Assembly: GCF_021608135.1 (NCBI RefSeq)
Contig: NZ_JAKIHL010000012.1
Location: 1-64,000 of the forward strand
Origin: Microaerobacter geothermalis
GTDB taxonomy: Bacteria > Bacillota > Bacilli > DSM-22679
DNA: 64,000 bases
Reading direction: 5' to 3'
Shown: positions 44,591 to 52,830 of the stretch, piece after piece
Numbering within the stretch: the first letter of the stretch is position 1
Layout: the number at the start of each line of letters is the position of its first letter
Translations under genes and position numbers: made by a program
Notes under the pieces: generated by a model
Told to the model about the DNA's origin: nothing
The model's input: only the letters and a program-made list of their open reading frames with translations
Database searches by the model: none

Positions 44591-45967
44591 TTACAAACCG
44601 TTAATAGCGGCTTTGAGTTCCTCCAGGATTGAAGTTTTTTCCTTGGCATCACATCCAAATGTGCCGAAGATCGTAGGTCGTCCGACAGAAAAATAGATCA
44701 ACCCATATTTCTCACAAATGGCTTCCATTTGTTTTAGTGAAAAGATATTTCTGCCGTCCACAATCAGAGGGAGGCGCAATTTCTGGCTGATTCTCTCCCA
44801 ATCCAAATGGCGGAACTGCTCCCATTCCGTCAAGATCACTATGGCATCGCAAAATTGAATAGCCGAGTATTCATCATGGCATAGGGTGATGTCTTTCAAA
44901 GGATAGTCATGGACAAGGGGATCATATGCCCGAATGATGGCCCCTTCCTTTAAGCATTGGCGGATAACCGACAGGGAAGGCGCTTCCCGAATATCATCCG
45001 TCATTGGCTTAAAGGACAATCCCAAGATGGCAATCCGCTTCTGATTCAATGAGCCAAGGGAATGGCGCAGCTTTTTGATGATCAGCTGAGACTGCTCCTT
45101 GTTAATTTTTACAGCGGCCTCAACCAGAGGAAGTTCGTGATCCAATCGCTTGCCAAGGGCAAGAAGGGCACTGGTATCCTTTGGTAAACAGGAACCTCCA
45201 TACCCGATTCCCGCCTGAAGAAAGGAAGGACCAATCCGCCGATCCAATCCCATTCCTCTGGCTACCTCATCCACGTTGGCTCCCACTTTCTCGCTGAGCC
45301 CGGCAATCATATTAATATAGGAAATTTTCATCGCCAAAAAGGTATTGGAGGCATATTTGATCATTTCTGCACTTCGTCTGTCGCAAAACTGGATGGGAAC
45401 CGAGAAATCTTTATAGATTAGAGACATAGTTTTTCTTGCCCTTGAACTGGAGCAGCCTATAACAATTCTGTCAGGATGAAGGAAATCGTAAACGGCATTT
45501 CCCTGGCGCAGGAATTCCGGGTTGCTGACGACCTCAAAATGAAGAGGATCTGAAGACAAATGTCGAAGAACGGCTTCTACCTCATCCGATGTCCCAACAG
45601 GGACTGTACTTTTAATCACAATGGTTTTATCACTCTGGCTAACCGTTGCGATTTGCACCACAATGGACCACAGTTGGGAGAGGTCGGCATTTCCATCAGG
45701 GAGGGAGGGGGTTCCGACAGCAATAAACAGGACCTCTGATTCTTGAATGGCCTGGGCCATGTCCGTTGTAAATTGAATACGGTTCTCATTCCTGGCCCCA
45801 TCTATGATTCCTTTTAATCCATGCTCCCAAATGGGGAGTCCGCCTGACTGTAACGTTGCAATTTTTTCCACGGAGATATCGGCACAAATGACATCATGCC
45901 CCATGTGGGCCAAACAAGCTCCGGTCACCAAGCCGACGTAACCTGTGCCAATCACGGTAATCTTCAT
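44591..45967 (-). CDS. ugd: UDP-glucose 6-dehydrogenase
   Basis: A 458-residue enzyme of the UDP-glucose/GDP-mannose dehydrogenase family. N-terminal NAD-binding GTGYVGLVTGACLAHMGH (residues 7-24), catalytic Cys in GSCLPKDTSAL (near residue 261), middle EMIKYASNTFLAMKISYINMIA and C-terminal GLSFKPMTDDIREAPSL are present. It makes UDP-glucuronate for teichuronic acid or polysaccharide synthesis in the cytoplasm. The C terminus after about 430 reads YFSVGRPTIFGTFGCD and is longer than in the core family. AGGTGTCC precedes the ATG. Confidence 0.93.
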   Translation of the reverse strand: MKITVIGTGYVGLVTGACLAHMGHDVICADISVEKIATLQSGGLPIWEHGLKGIIDGARNENRIQFTTDMAQAIQESEVLFIAVGTPSLPDGNADLSQLWSIVVQIATVSQSDKTIVIKSTVPVGTSDEVEAVLRHLSSDPLHFEVVSNPEFLRQGNAVYDFLHPDRIVIGCSSSRARKTMSLIYKDFSVPIQFCDRRSAEMIKYASNTFLAMKISYINMIAGLSEKVGANVDEVARGMGLDRRIGPSFLQAGIGYGGSCLPKDTSALLALGKRLDHELPLVEAAVKINKEQSQLIIKKLRHSLGSLNQKRIAILGLSFKPMTDDIREAPSLSVIRQCLKEGAIIRAYDPLVHDYPLKDITLCHDEYSAIQFCDAIVILTEWEQFRHLDWERISQKLRLPLIVDGRNIFSLKQMEAICEKYGLIYFSVGRPTIFGTFGCDAKEKTSILEELKAAINGL

Positions 45968-46096
45968 ATGGACACCTCCTGTCTATACTGTAGCAATAAT
46001 TCGTCAAAAATGGCATTCCAAGATTTGCATGTCAGATTATCGTATCGAATGAATGGCAGATAAAATGGAAAAAATACCAGAAACTCTTATTATCTT

Positions 46097-46113
46097 AACA
46101 AAACCTTAACAAT
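46097..46113 (+). promoter_or_regulatory. PhoP box upstream of pstS
   Basis: TTAACA at 46097-46102 and TTAACA at 46108-46113 are direct repeats with an 11-base period, the arrangement bound by Bacillus PhoP. TATACT at 46121-46126 is a likely -10 element. Induction of the pst operon under phosphate limitation is expected. Confidence 0.8.
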
Positions 46114-46192
46114 TCCATTATACTAGCTCAATAATTGGCTGGTATATTAGAAATCGTGAAAGGCAATGCAAAAATATAAGGAGGGTTTTTCA

Positions 46193-47152
46193 GTGAATGG
46201 TCTTAAGAAATCATTTGTTGTACTAGGAATTTTTGCACTAACTATGATTTTGTTGGTGGGTTGCGGAGCAGCCAACGATCAAAAAACTGAAGAAAAAGCG
46301 GCGGAAACCAAATTATCTGGAGAAATTCAAATTGATGGTTCCAGCACGGTTTTCCCCATCTCTGAAGCGGTTGCCGAAGAATTTATGGCTGCAAATCCTG
46401 ATGTTCGCGTAAACGTTGGGGTATCCGGTACTGGTGGAGGTTTTAAGAAGTTTACCGTAGGGGAAACGGATATCAGCGATGCCTCCCGTCCTATTAAAGA
46501 TTCTGAAGCGCAAAAGGCAAAAGAAAACGGCATTGAATATATTGAAATTCCTGTGGCTTTTGACGGACTTTCTGTAGTAGTAAATCCTGAAAATGATTTT
46601 GTTGATTACTTGACCACTGAAGAATTAAAGAAAATTTGGGAGCCAAACAGCCAGGTAACCAAATGGAGTCAAGTTCGTGAAGGTTGGCCCGATGAAGAAA
46701 TCAAATTATACGGACCTGGAACAGATTCCGGAACATTCGATTACTTCACTGAAGTAATTAATGGAGAAGATGGTGCCAGCCGTTCTGATTATACTGCCAG
46801 TGAAGACGACAACGTCCTTGTGCAAGGTATTGCCGGTGATAAATATTCCCTTGGATATTTCGGATATGCTTACTATATTGAAAACAAAGATAAAATTAAA
46901 GTAGTACCGATTGATGGCGGGAACGGCCCTATTGAACCAACTGATGAAACAGTGAATAATGGGACTTATGCCCCGCTATCTCGCCCGATATTCATCTATG
47001 TAAGCAAAAAATCCTTACAACGCCCTGAAGTGAAAGCTTTCGTAGAATACTACCTAACCGAAGGACCAAACTTTGTTCCCGAAGTAGGATATGTGCCACT
47101 GCCACAAGATATGTATGAAAAAAGTCTTGCAGAAGTTCAAGCAGTAAAATAA
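46193..47152 (+). CDS. pstS: Phosphate ABC transporter substrate-binding protein PstS
   Basis: A 319-residue lipoprotein; start GTG 46193 with AAGGAGGG ten bases upstream. The signal peptide ends [10 protein letters not shown], giving lipidation near Cys 23. The mature domain starts [20 protein letters not shown], which binds phosphate through the SST and the later [10 protein letters not shown] motif (residues about 182-191), with [11 protein letters not shown] near 87. It delivers phosphate to PstCA. The gene follows a PhoP box and precedes pstC by 154 bases, with a hairpin and a repeat unit between. Confidence 0.95.
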   Translation: MNGLKKSFVVLGIFALTMILLVGCGAANDQKTEEKAAETKLSGEIQIDGSSTVFPISEAVAEEFMAANPDVRVNVGVSGTGGGFKKFTVGETDISDASRPIKDSEAQKAKENGIEYIEIPVAFDGLSVVVNPENDFVDYLTTEELKKIWEPNSQVTKWSQVREGWPDEEIKLYGPGTDSGTFDYFTEVINGEDGASRSDYTASEDDNVLVQGIAGDKYSLGYFGYAYYIENKDKIKVVPIDGGNGPIEPTDETVNNGTYAPLSRPIFIYVSKKSLQRPEVKAFVEYYLTEGPNFVPEVGYVPLPQDMYEKSLAEVQAVK

Positions 47153-47176
47153 AGTAATAAAGGGACATGAATCGTT

Positions 47177-47213
47177 GTGGTGCCCCGAGGAGGATTTCCT
47201 TGGGGCCACCACC
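47177..47213 (+). promoter_or_regulatory. Intercistronic hairpin between pstS and pstC
   Basis: GTGGTGCCCC and GGGGCCACCAC form a stem of nine to ten pairs around GAGGAGGATTTCCTT, which itself pairs GAGGA/TCCT. It is the type of structure that stabilises the pstS message or partly terminates transcription, to give excess binding protein. Confidence 0.65.
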
Positions 47214-47254
47214 ATTTTCATATCAATTTGTGACCCTTCGGGTCATGTAAGTTT
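47213..47254 (-). repeat. Truncated two-hairpin unit between pstS and pstC
   Basis: TTTTCATATCAATTTGTGAC, CCTTCGGGTCATGTAAG and TTTA match the unit in the 43-kb copy, lacking the first ten-base arm (GATATGAAAA). It starts directly after the intercistronic hairpin. The expected AGTTC after TTT is absent (TTTATTTACG here). Confidence 0.75.
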
Positions 47255-47305
47255 ATTTACGCATATATATCAGGATTTTTGTTGTCCAGGAAGGGGAGAT
47301 TCACC

Positions 47306-48223
47306 ATGTCGTTACCGGATAAACCTTTTTCATTGAAAGGAAAACGGCAGCCTTTAGGAGATCTCATAGTTCCGAAGTTGCTGTTTTTTGCTGCGCTAAT
47401 CTCAATTTTTACAACCGTGGGAATTGTTCTTACGCTACTGCTGGAAACTATTAACTTCTTTCGGGTCGTTCCCTTTTTTGAGTTTCTGACGGATACAAAA
47501 TGGACACCTCTGTTTAAGCCACAACATTTTGGAATCCTTCCTTTATTGAGCGGCACGCTTCTGGTTACCATTGGAGCGAGCATTGTTGCTTTACCCATCG
47601 GATTAGCTAGTGCCATCTATTTAAGTGAATATGCCCCTGATCGGGCAAGGAGAATCATTAAACCAATTTTGGAAGTCCTTGCTGGAGTTCCAACTATTGT
47701 TTACGGCTATTTTGCCCTTACATTTGTCACTCCGGTGATAAGGATCTTTTTGCCCGATACGGGGATTTTTAATGCCCTAAGTGCTAGCATTGTGGTTGGA
47801 ATCATGATTATTCCGATGGTTTCCTCCCTCAGCGAAGATGCCATGGGATCCGTACCAAAGTCCCTTAGAGATGGTGCTTATGCCTTGGGTGCCACAAGAT
47901 TTGAAGTGGCTCTTAAAGTGGTCCTTCCTGCTGCCCTTTCAGGTATTGTCGCTTCATTTGTATTGGCATTATCCAGGGCCATTGGGGAGACGATGATTGT
48001 TACAATCGCAGCCGGCGCTACTCCAAAATTGACAGCGAATCCCTTAGAAAGTATTCAAACGATGACCGCCTATATTGTTCAGGTCAGCCTTGGGGATACA
48101 CCATATGGTAGCATCGAATATTTGACAATTTTTGCTGTTGGGATGACTTTATTTGTCATCACCCTTCTAATGAATATCATTGCTCAGTGGATTACTCGCC
48201 GCTTTAAGGAGGAGTATAAATAA
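47306..48223 (+). CDS. pstC: Phosphate ABC transporter permease PstC
   Basis: A 305-residue membrane protein with six predicted spans, starting at ATG 47306 (AAGGGGAG upstream). The EAA-type loop [28 protein letters not shown] lies near residues 184-211. [22 protein letters not shown] is characteristic for PstC. It forms the channel with PstA. Its stop overlaps the pstA start by one base. Confidence 0.94.
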   Translation: MSLPDKPFSLKGKRQPLGDLIVPKLLFFAALISIFTTVGIVLTLLLETINFFRVVPFFEFLTDTKWTPLFKPQHFGILPLLSGTLLVTIGASIVALPIGLASAIYLSEYAPDRARRIIKPILEVLAGVPTIVYGYFALTFVTPVIRIFLPDTGIFNALSASIVVGIMIIPMVSSLSEDAMGSVPKSLRDGAYALGATRFEVALKVVLPAALSGIVASFVLALSRAIGETMIVTIAAGATPKLTANPLESIQTMTAYIVQVSLGDTPYGSIEYLTIFAVGMTLFVITLLMNIIAQWITRRFKEEYK

Positions 48224-49089
48224 TGGATGTAAAATTGGAACAATTGATCAAGAAAAGAAAAAGGATCAATCAAATCAATCATTGGTTGTTTTTCGCCGGA
48301 ACATCGGTTGGAATTATTACTCTTGCGATTCTTATCTATAGCATATTATCCAAAGGGTTAGGTTGGTTTGATTGGCAGTTCCTCACCAGCTTTCCTTCCC
48401 GTTTTGCTGAAAAGGCAGGAATCAAGTCAGCCTTGTGGGGGAGTATTTGGCTCATTGCCTTAACAGCCCCTATCTCCTTTATACTTGGTGTTGGAACAGC
48501 GATATATTTGGAAGAGTATGCAAAGAAAAATTGGTTCAGCAAATTGATCCAAATCAATATTAATAACCTGGCTGGGGTTCCTTCCATTGTATTTGGGATT
48601 CTGGGATTAACTCTCTTTGTAAGGGGAATCGGTTTTGGGAGAAGTTTAATTGCCGGGGCATTAACCATGAGTCTATTAATTTTGCCCATTATTGTTGTTT
48701 CTGCCCAAGAGGCGATTCGCGCCATACCTGAGACCATAAGGAATGCTTCGTATGCCTTGGGTTCAACCCGTTGGCAAACGATAAGGAATATTGTACTGCC
48801 TGCTGCGTTTCCCAGCATTTTAACCGGAACCATCCTTGCCTTATCCAGGGCGATCGGTGAAACAGCTCCTTTGATTATGATTGGAGCCCTTACCTTTGTT
48901 GCTTTCACGCCGAAGAGCATTTTTGATTCCTTCACTGTTTTGCCTATTCAAATCTTCAACTGGACCTCCAGGCCTCAGGAAGAGTTTCAGTATGTAGCTG
49001 CGGCAGGAATTATGGTTTTGCTTATTGTATTATTAACGATGAACTCCATCGCTATTTATTTACGGAATAAATTTCAGCGCAGATTCTAA
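48223..49089 (+). CDS. pstA: Phosphate ABC transporter permease PstA
   Basis: A 288-residue permease with six spans. EAA loop PETIRNASYALGSTRWQTIRNIVLPAAFPSIL lies near residues 167-198, and [23 protein letters not shown] near 205-224 is family-specific. TAATG couples it to pstC. The repeat copy at 49122-49374 separates it from pstB, where other genomes have a gap of a few dozen bases. Confidence 0.94.
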   Translation: MDVKLEQLIKKRKRINQINHWLFFAGTSVGIITLAILIYSILSKGLGWFDWQFLTSFPSRFAEKAGIKSALWGSIWLIALTAPISFILGVGTAIYLEEYAKKNWFSKLIQININNLAGVPSIVFGILGLTLFVRGIGFGRSLIAGALTMSLLILPIIVVSAQEAIRAIPETIRNASYALGSTRWQTIRNIVLPAAFPSILTGTILALSRAIGETAPLIMIGALTFVAFTPKSIFDSFTVLPIQIFNWTSRPQEEFQYVAAAGIMVLLIVLLTMNSIAIYLRNKFQRRF

Positions 49090-49121
49090 TGGATGTCCGT
49101 ATCGGCAGAATTTTTATATGT

Positions 49122-49374
49122 ACGGAACTAAACTTACATGACCCGAAGGGTCACAAATTGATATGAAAAGGTATTTTCATATCAAAGAATTTACAAAGGA
49201 CGGCCTTCGAGTTCGAACTAAGCGAAAAGGCTAAAGAACGGGAATTAGCCCTCAAACTGACTCCACCTTTGAAATAGCCAGATGTTTTTGAGGGCTCCGT
49301 TCTTTAGACTTGAAGTGGACATTAACCACATCTGGACCGAACTCGACAAGCAGACGTGTAAATCTTTAGTTCCG
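49122..49374. repeat. Fold-back repeat copy with unit, inside the pst operon
   Basis: ACGGAACTAAA at 49122 and TTTAGTTCCG ending at 49374 are the inverted ends. The left arm carries the 51-bp unit (GATATGAAAA/TTTTCATATC and TGACCC/GGGTCA hairpins), identical to the 43-kb unit as far as seen. The core pairs AGAACGG-GCCCTCAAA with TTTGAGGGC-CCGTTCT. The outer arms (TTATCC..CGCCACT) of the 43-kb copy are absent. Both pstA and pstB remain intact. Confidence 0.88.
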
Positions 49375-49406
49375 GATCTATAGTCTGAATAGGGGAGTTG
49401 AATGTA

Positions 49407-50159
49407 GTGTCTATCATTGAAGTAAAGGATTTAAATTTATATTATGGGGATTTTCATGCCCTAAAAGATATATCCATGAATATTGAGGAAAAATCCATCT
49501 GTGCATTTATTGGTCCGTCTGGTTGCGGGAAATCTACCTTTTTACGAACATTAAACCGGATGAATGATATGATACAGGGAGTTCATATAACCGGCTCCGT
49601 TAGAATCCTTGGAGAAAATATTTATGATCCGAACGTTAGTGTGGAATCCTTAAGAAAAAGAGTAGGAATGGTATTTCAACAGCCCAATCCTTTTCCTAAA
49701 AGTGTGTACGATAATATCGCCTTTGGTCCCAGAATGCATGGCATCACCAAAAAGAATGATTTGGATGAAATTGTTCAGGAGAGCTTAAAAAAGGCTGCCC
49801 TTTGGGAAGAAGTAAAGGATTACTTGAAAAGACCGGCCTATGGATTATCCGGCGGTCAGCAGCAGCGCCTTTGTATTGCCAGAGCCCTGGCAGTCAATCC
49901 GGACATCTTGCTGATGGATGAGCCTACCTCTGCCCTTGATCCGATTTCAACGGCAAAAATAGAGGAATTAATTCAGGAATTAAAGAATAATTATACCATT
50001 GTGATTGTTACCCATAATATGCAGCAGGCTGCCCGTGTATCTGACGTGACCGCATTTTTCTTGCAAGGTGAAGTGATTGAGTGTACGGAAACATCTACAC
50101 TTTTCCAGAACCCAAGGGACAAAAGAACAGAGGATTATATTACCGGACGTTTTGGTTAA
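49407..50159 (+). CDS. pstB: Phosphate ABC transporter ATPase PstB
   Basis: A 250-residue ATPase. Walker [19 protein letters not shown]-loop [20 protein letters not shown], signature [16 protein letters not shown], Walker [14 protein letters not shown] and switch [13 protein letters not shown] are all PstB-specific. The frame extends to TTG 49398, but AGGGGAG at 49391-49397 abuts that codon; GTG 49407 is nine bases away and is preferred. It drives phosphate import with PstCA. Confidence 0.95.
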   Translation: MSIIEVKDLNLYYGDFHALKDISMNIEEKSICAFIGPSGCGKSTFLRTLNRMNDMIQGVHITGSVRILGENIYDPNVSVESLRKRVGMVFQQPNPFPKSVYDNIAFGPRMHGITKKNDLDEIVQESLKKAALWEEVKDYLKRPAYGLSGGQQQRLCIARALAVNPDILLMDEPTSALDPISTAKIEELIQELKNNYTIVIVTHNMQQAARVSDVTAFFLQGEVIECTETSTLFQNPRDKRTEDYITGRFG

Positions 50160-50184
50160 TTTATTGAAAAAATGAGGTGAGTGT

Positions 50185-50844
50185 ATGAACAGAGAAGCTT
50201 ACAGTCGTTCCCTGAATGAATTAAAGGAGAAGTTATTAAGAATGGCAGAAGCCGTTGAAATTTCCATTGATCAATCCGTCAGGTCCCTTGCCAATTTAGA
50301 TAAGGAATTAGCCCAAAAAACCTTGGACCGGGATGTAGAGATTGACCAAATGGATTTAGAAATAGGGAATAAGGCAATCACACTGATCGCTACGCAACAG
50401 CCTGTTGCCAAGGACTTAAGAAAGATAGCAGCGGCCATGCATATTTCCAAGGATTTGGAGAGAATGGCTGATTTGGCATGTAATTTGGCAAGGGTAACCA
50501 TCGATTTTGTTGATGAAAATTTAACCCTCTATAAACCTTTGGTGGACATTCCGAATATGGCAAAATTAACCCAGGAGATGGTTCACGATGGAATCAACTC
50601 CTATATCACCGAAAATGTGGATTTGGCCAGAAAAATGGCTGAAAAAGATGATGAAGTAGATCGGATTTATCAGGAGATATTGGATGAACTTGTTGAATAT
50701 ATGACCGAAAACAACAAGCATATTAAAGAGGCTATGAAATTTGCTTTTGTTGCCCGATTCCTGGAGAGGATGTCTGATCTGGCTACTAACATCGGTGAAT
50801 ATGTCACCTACATTGTGGAAGCCAAAAAAGCAGATTTAAACTAG
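50185..50844 (+). CDS. phoU: Phosphate transport regulator PhoU
   Basis: A 219-residue helical protein with two PhoU three-helix bundles: DREVDID-like metal ligands in RDVEIDQMDLEI (residues 48-59) and EKDDEVDRIYQEI (residues about 150-163). PhoU restrains the Pst transporter and the PhoP/PhoR signal. Gap to pstB is 25 bases, GAGGTGAG precedes the ATG. Confidence 0.94.
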   Translation: MNREAYSRSLNELKEKLLRMAEAVEISIDQSVRSLANLDKELAQKTLDRDVEIDQMDLEIGNKAITLIATQQPVAKDLRKIAAAMHISKDLERMADLACNLARVTIDFVDENLTLYKPLVDIPNMAKLTQEMVHDGINSYITENVDLARKMAEKDDEVDRIYQEILDELVEYMTENNKHIKEAMKFAFVARFLERMSDLATNIGEYVTYIVEAKKADLN

Positions 50845-50852
50845 ATCCATTG

Positions 50853-50887
50853 GTACGGAAAAGATTTACACGTCCACTAGTCAAATC
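50853..50887 (+). repeat. Fragment of the fold-back repeat arm
   Basis: TACGGAAAAGATTTACACGT followed by CCACTAGTCAAATC matches the right-arm sequence GACTAGCGGACGTGTAAATC in reverse orientation, with the GGAACTAAA partly lost (GGAAAA). It lies right after phoU and before its terminator. Confidence 0.6.
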
Positions 50888-50903
50888 CGGGCGAAAATAC
50901 GAG

Positions 50904-50946
50904 AAGGGACCATCAATTAGGTCAAATCGTCCCTTTACCTTATTTG
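50904..50946 (+). terminator. Terminator of the pst-phoU operon
   Basis: AAGGGAC and GTCCCTT pair around CATCAATTAGGTCAAATC, followed by TACCTTATTT. Confidence 0.65.
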
Positions 50947-50997
50947 TCAGGCACGATATTCTCTAAGAGAATACTTCGTATATAGATAGTTAAACAA

Positions 50998-51027
50998 ACC
51001 GGGAGTACCTGATTAGGTCTCCCGTCT
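50998..51027 (-). terminator. Terminator of the small Arg-rich protein gene
   Basis: ACCGGGAG/CTCCCG with inner ACCT/AGGT, followed on the minus strand by GGTTTGTTT. It lies 17 bases past the stop at 51044. Confidence 0.7.
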
Positions 51028-51043
51028 ATTATTTTCTGATTTT

Positions 51044-51250
51044 TTACCAACTTCCCCTATAGGTTCTTCTGGTGTGGCTGCTGTTTCTCAATCTTTCTTC
51101 AATTTGACGCAATCTTCTATCAACGCGACGATCATGCTGCTGTAATTCCTCAAGAATTAGCCGTGTATTCCTTAATATTCGTAACGTACGTCTGTCAATC
51201 CTGAATAAAAGTTGACGGTTGGTTTGGCGAACCCCTAAATTTTCATTCAT
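51044..51250 (-). CDS. Small Arg-rich helical protein (68 aa)
   Basis: A 68-residue protein, about 27 percent Arg, with predicted continuous helix from residue 20 to 55 (RTLRILRNTRLILEELQQHDR). No Cys, no membrane span. Such small basic proteins occur in spores, but no known SASP or H-type motif was recognised. GGAGGTGACACC precedes the ATG. It stands alone with its own terminator, divergent from the crcB pair. Confidence 0.55.
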   Translation of the reverse strand: MNENLGVRQTNRQLLFRIDRRTLRILRNTRLILEELQQHDRRVDRRLRQIEERLRNSSHTRRTYRGSW

Positions 51251-51505
51251 GGTGTCACCTCCCTTCTACAATAAAAATTTTATGTGATAGAAGGACAGGA
51301 GGGTATAGACAGGAGCGGTTTTTCGTTTATTTCTTCCAAAATAATGAATTTGTCCATCAGACAATAAACTATCTCACCCATTTATATTGAACCAAGTCTT
51401 CTTTCTTATCGTTCATTGATTAATCAGTTGAAATTGGATACCATGAATTTATTACATGAATCAATAATTTTTTTAAAGGATTCGACAAAGGGAGAAGTTA
51501 TAAGA

Positions 51506-51931
51506 ATGATTACTTATGTTGTAACTGGTTTAGCTGGAGCTGTGGGATCACTGCTTCGTTATGAATTAGGTTTGATCATCTCCAATTGGTGGATTCAGTC
51601 TTTTCCGCTGGCAACACTTCTGGCCAACTATATTGGAGCATTTTTTCTTGGATGGTTTACAACCTGGTCTACTCATTCTTCCTCAATACCCTCCCATATT
51701 CGCATTGGAATAGGCACAGGTTTAATCGGTTCTTTTACTACATTTTCCACCTTCAGTGTTGAAACGTTGGAACTGGTTCAAAGGGGTTTGTGGGGTTACG
51801 GGATCTTTTATGTGTTAATTAGTTTATGGGGCGGACTATGGTTGGCCTGGAGCGGATACCGGCTTGCCCGAAAACAATGGGAAAAGAAGGAGAATGAAAG
51901 GAAAAAAGGACTGGAGGGACATTCTGGATGA
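51506..51931 (+). CDS. crcB: Fluoride exporter CrcB/FEX, subunit 1
   Basis: A 141-residue membrane protein with four spans. Family motifs: GAVGSLLRYELG (residues 9-20), NYIGAFFLGW (the channel Asn, near 43-52) and GLIGSFTTFSTFSVE (residues about 73-87, the phenylalanine box). It forms a dual-topology or heterodimeric fluoride channel with the next gene. The longer frame from 51416 is rejected because GGGAGAAG lies before ATG 51506. The second subunit overlaps by four bases. Confidence 0.9.
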   Translation: MITYVVTGLAGAVGSLLRYELGLIISNWWIQSFPLATLLANYIGAFFLGWFTTWSTHSSSIPSHIRIGIGTGLIGSFTTFSTFSVETLELVQRGLWGYGIFYVLISLWGGLWLAWSGYRLARKQWEKKENERKKGLEGHSG

Positions 51932-52293
51932 TATGGAACAGCTTGATGGTGGCTTTGGGAGGGTGTTTTGGAGCCGTTTCACGATATCATGTCAGTCAAT
52001 GGATGTTGAAACGATTTCCTTCCCATTTCCCTATCGGAACTCTATTTGTAAATTTATCAGGTTCATTTCTTCTGGGTTTTCTCATTGCGGCAGATTGGCC
52101 AGCTTCTGTCCTGCTGCTACTTGGAACAGGATTTATGGGAGCTTTTACTACTTTTTCTACTCTAAAGGTAGAAAGCATCCAGTTAGCAAGAAAAAAAGAG
52201 TGGAGAATCCTGGTGATTTACCTGGGCGCTACGTACACAATTGGTGTTCTGCTTGCTTTTTTGGGATATTTAGGTGGCAAGTATATTTTTTAA
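51928..52293 (+). CDS. crcB: Fluoride exporter CrcB/FEX, subunit 2
   Basis: A 121-residue membrane protein with GGCFGAVSRYHVS, NLSGSFLLGF and GFMGAFTTFSTLKVE, the same three motifs as its neighbour. Paired crcB genes that overlap (ATGA) are typical of Bacillales and form heterodimers. No fluoride riboswitch consensus was recognised upstream of the pair. Confidence 0.9.
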   Translation: MIWNSLMVALGGCFGAVSRYHVSQWMLKRFPSHFPIGTLFVNLSGSFLLGFLIAADWPASVLLLLGTGFMGAFTTFSTLKVESIQLARKKEWRILVIYLGATYTIGVLLAFLGYLGGKYIF

Positions 52294-52393
52294 GACGAAT
52301 GTACTAATTTGAGCATTCTTAGGTAAACGTCCATACCAAATAGGGGGCTGATGAATAGAGATGGTAGAAGATAATAGGGAAAGGGGGATTAAG

Positions 52394-52474
52394 ATGAGCG
52401 GAATTTTTAACGATGAATTTACTTTGGTTCTGGTGTTGTTCATCCTGCTCGTCATTGTGGGGGCATCTGATTGA
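52394..52474 (+). CDS. YjcZ family micro-protein (26 aa)
   Basis: A 26-residue protein reading MSGIFNDEFTLVLVLFILLV then IVGASD. The single hydrophobic helix with the pattern L-V-L-V-L-F-I-L-L-V-I-V-G-A is characteristic of YjcZ-type sporulation micro-proteins. AAGGGGGA precedes the ATG. It is 101 bases after the second crcB gene and 28 bases before the His/Tyr-rich gene, and may be transcribed with it. Confidence 0.75.
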   Translation: MSGIFNDEFTLVLVLFILLVIVGASD

Positions 52475-52502
52475 AGATGATATCATAAGTAAGGAGGAAA
52501 AA

Positions 52503-52757
52503 ATGAGCGACGATTATAAGGAGAAGTATATGTACCATCGGGAAAGAGCAATGTACTACCACAGGAAGGCTCACATGTCTATGGGAGATCCCTTTTTGCA
52601 CATGTACTATTTGGAGAAGTATCAGTACCACAAAAAAATGGAGTATTATTACCATAAAAAAATGCATATGGCCGGGATGGATGAACACGGGATGATGAGT
52701 GAACATCAGATGAAGGTTATGCATGAATCCTCTAAAATGATGATTGAGGAAAGCTGA
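52503..52757 (+). CDS. His/Tyr/Met-rich protein (84 aa), coat-like
   Basis: An 84-residue hydrophilic protein with an unusual composition: about 15 His, 13 Tyr, 16 Met. The sequence is dominated by repeats such as EKYMYHRERAMYYHRKAHM and KMEYYYHKKMHMAG. AAGGAGG precedes ATG 52503. There is no signal peptide or membrane segment. Tyr/His-rich small proteins are common in Bacillus spore coats; a coat or metal-binding role is inferred. No family was recognised. Confidence 0.65.
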   Translation: MSDDYKEKYMYHRERAMYYHRKAHMSMGDPFLHMYYLEKYQYHKKMEYYYHKKMHMAGMDEHGMMSEHQMKVMHESSKMMIEES

Positions 52758-52787
52758 GTTGGGTATTTAAACCCAGCTCTTTTTTTA
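52756..52787 (+). terminator. Terminator after the His/Tyr-rich protein gene
   Basis: GAGTTGGGT and ACCCAGCTC pair with one mismatch, followed by seven T. It starts within the gene's stop region. Confidence 0.75.
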
Positions 52788-52830
52788 ATATGATGTACAT
52801 AGTAGTCAATAAGCGAGGAGAGTGTTCATA

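Noticed and set aside
44356-44658. Minus-strand ORF of 100 codons upstream of the secreted protein
   Set aside because: Overlaps the 3' end of ugd in another frame, has no RBS and no recognisable features.
51280-51505. Fluoride riboswitch upstream of crcB
   Set aside because: The conserved GGNGAUGGNGUUCGCC-type start and paired regions were not found; only AT-rich sequence is present.
51864-52307. Plus-strand ORF of 147 codons over the crcB pair
   Set aside because: Different frame of the two crcB genes; the peptide lacks family motifs and the crcB frames are clearly real.
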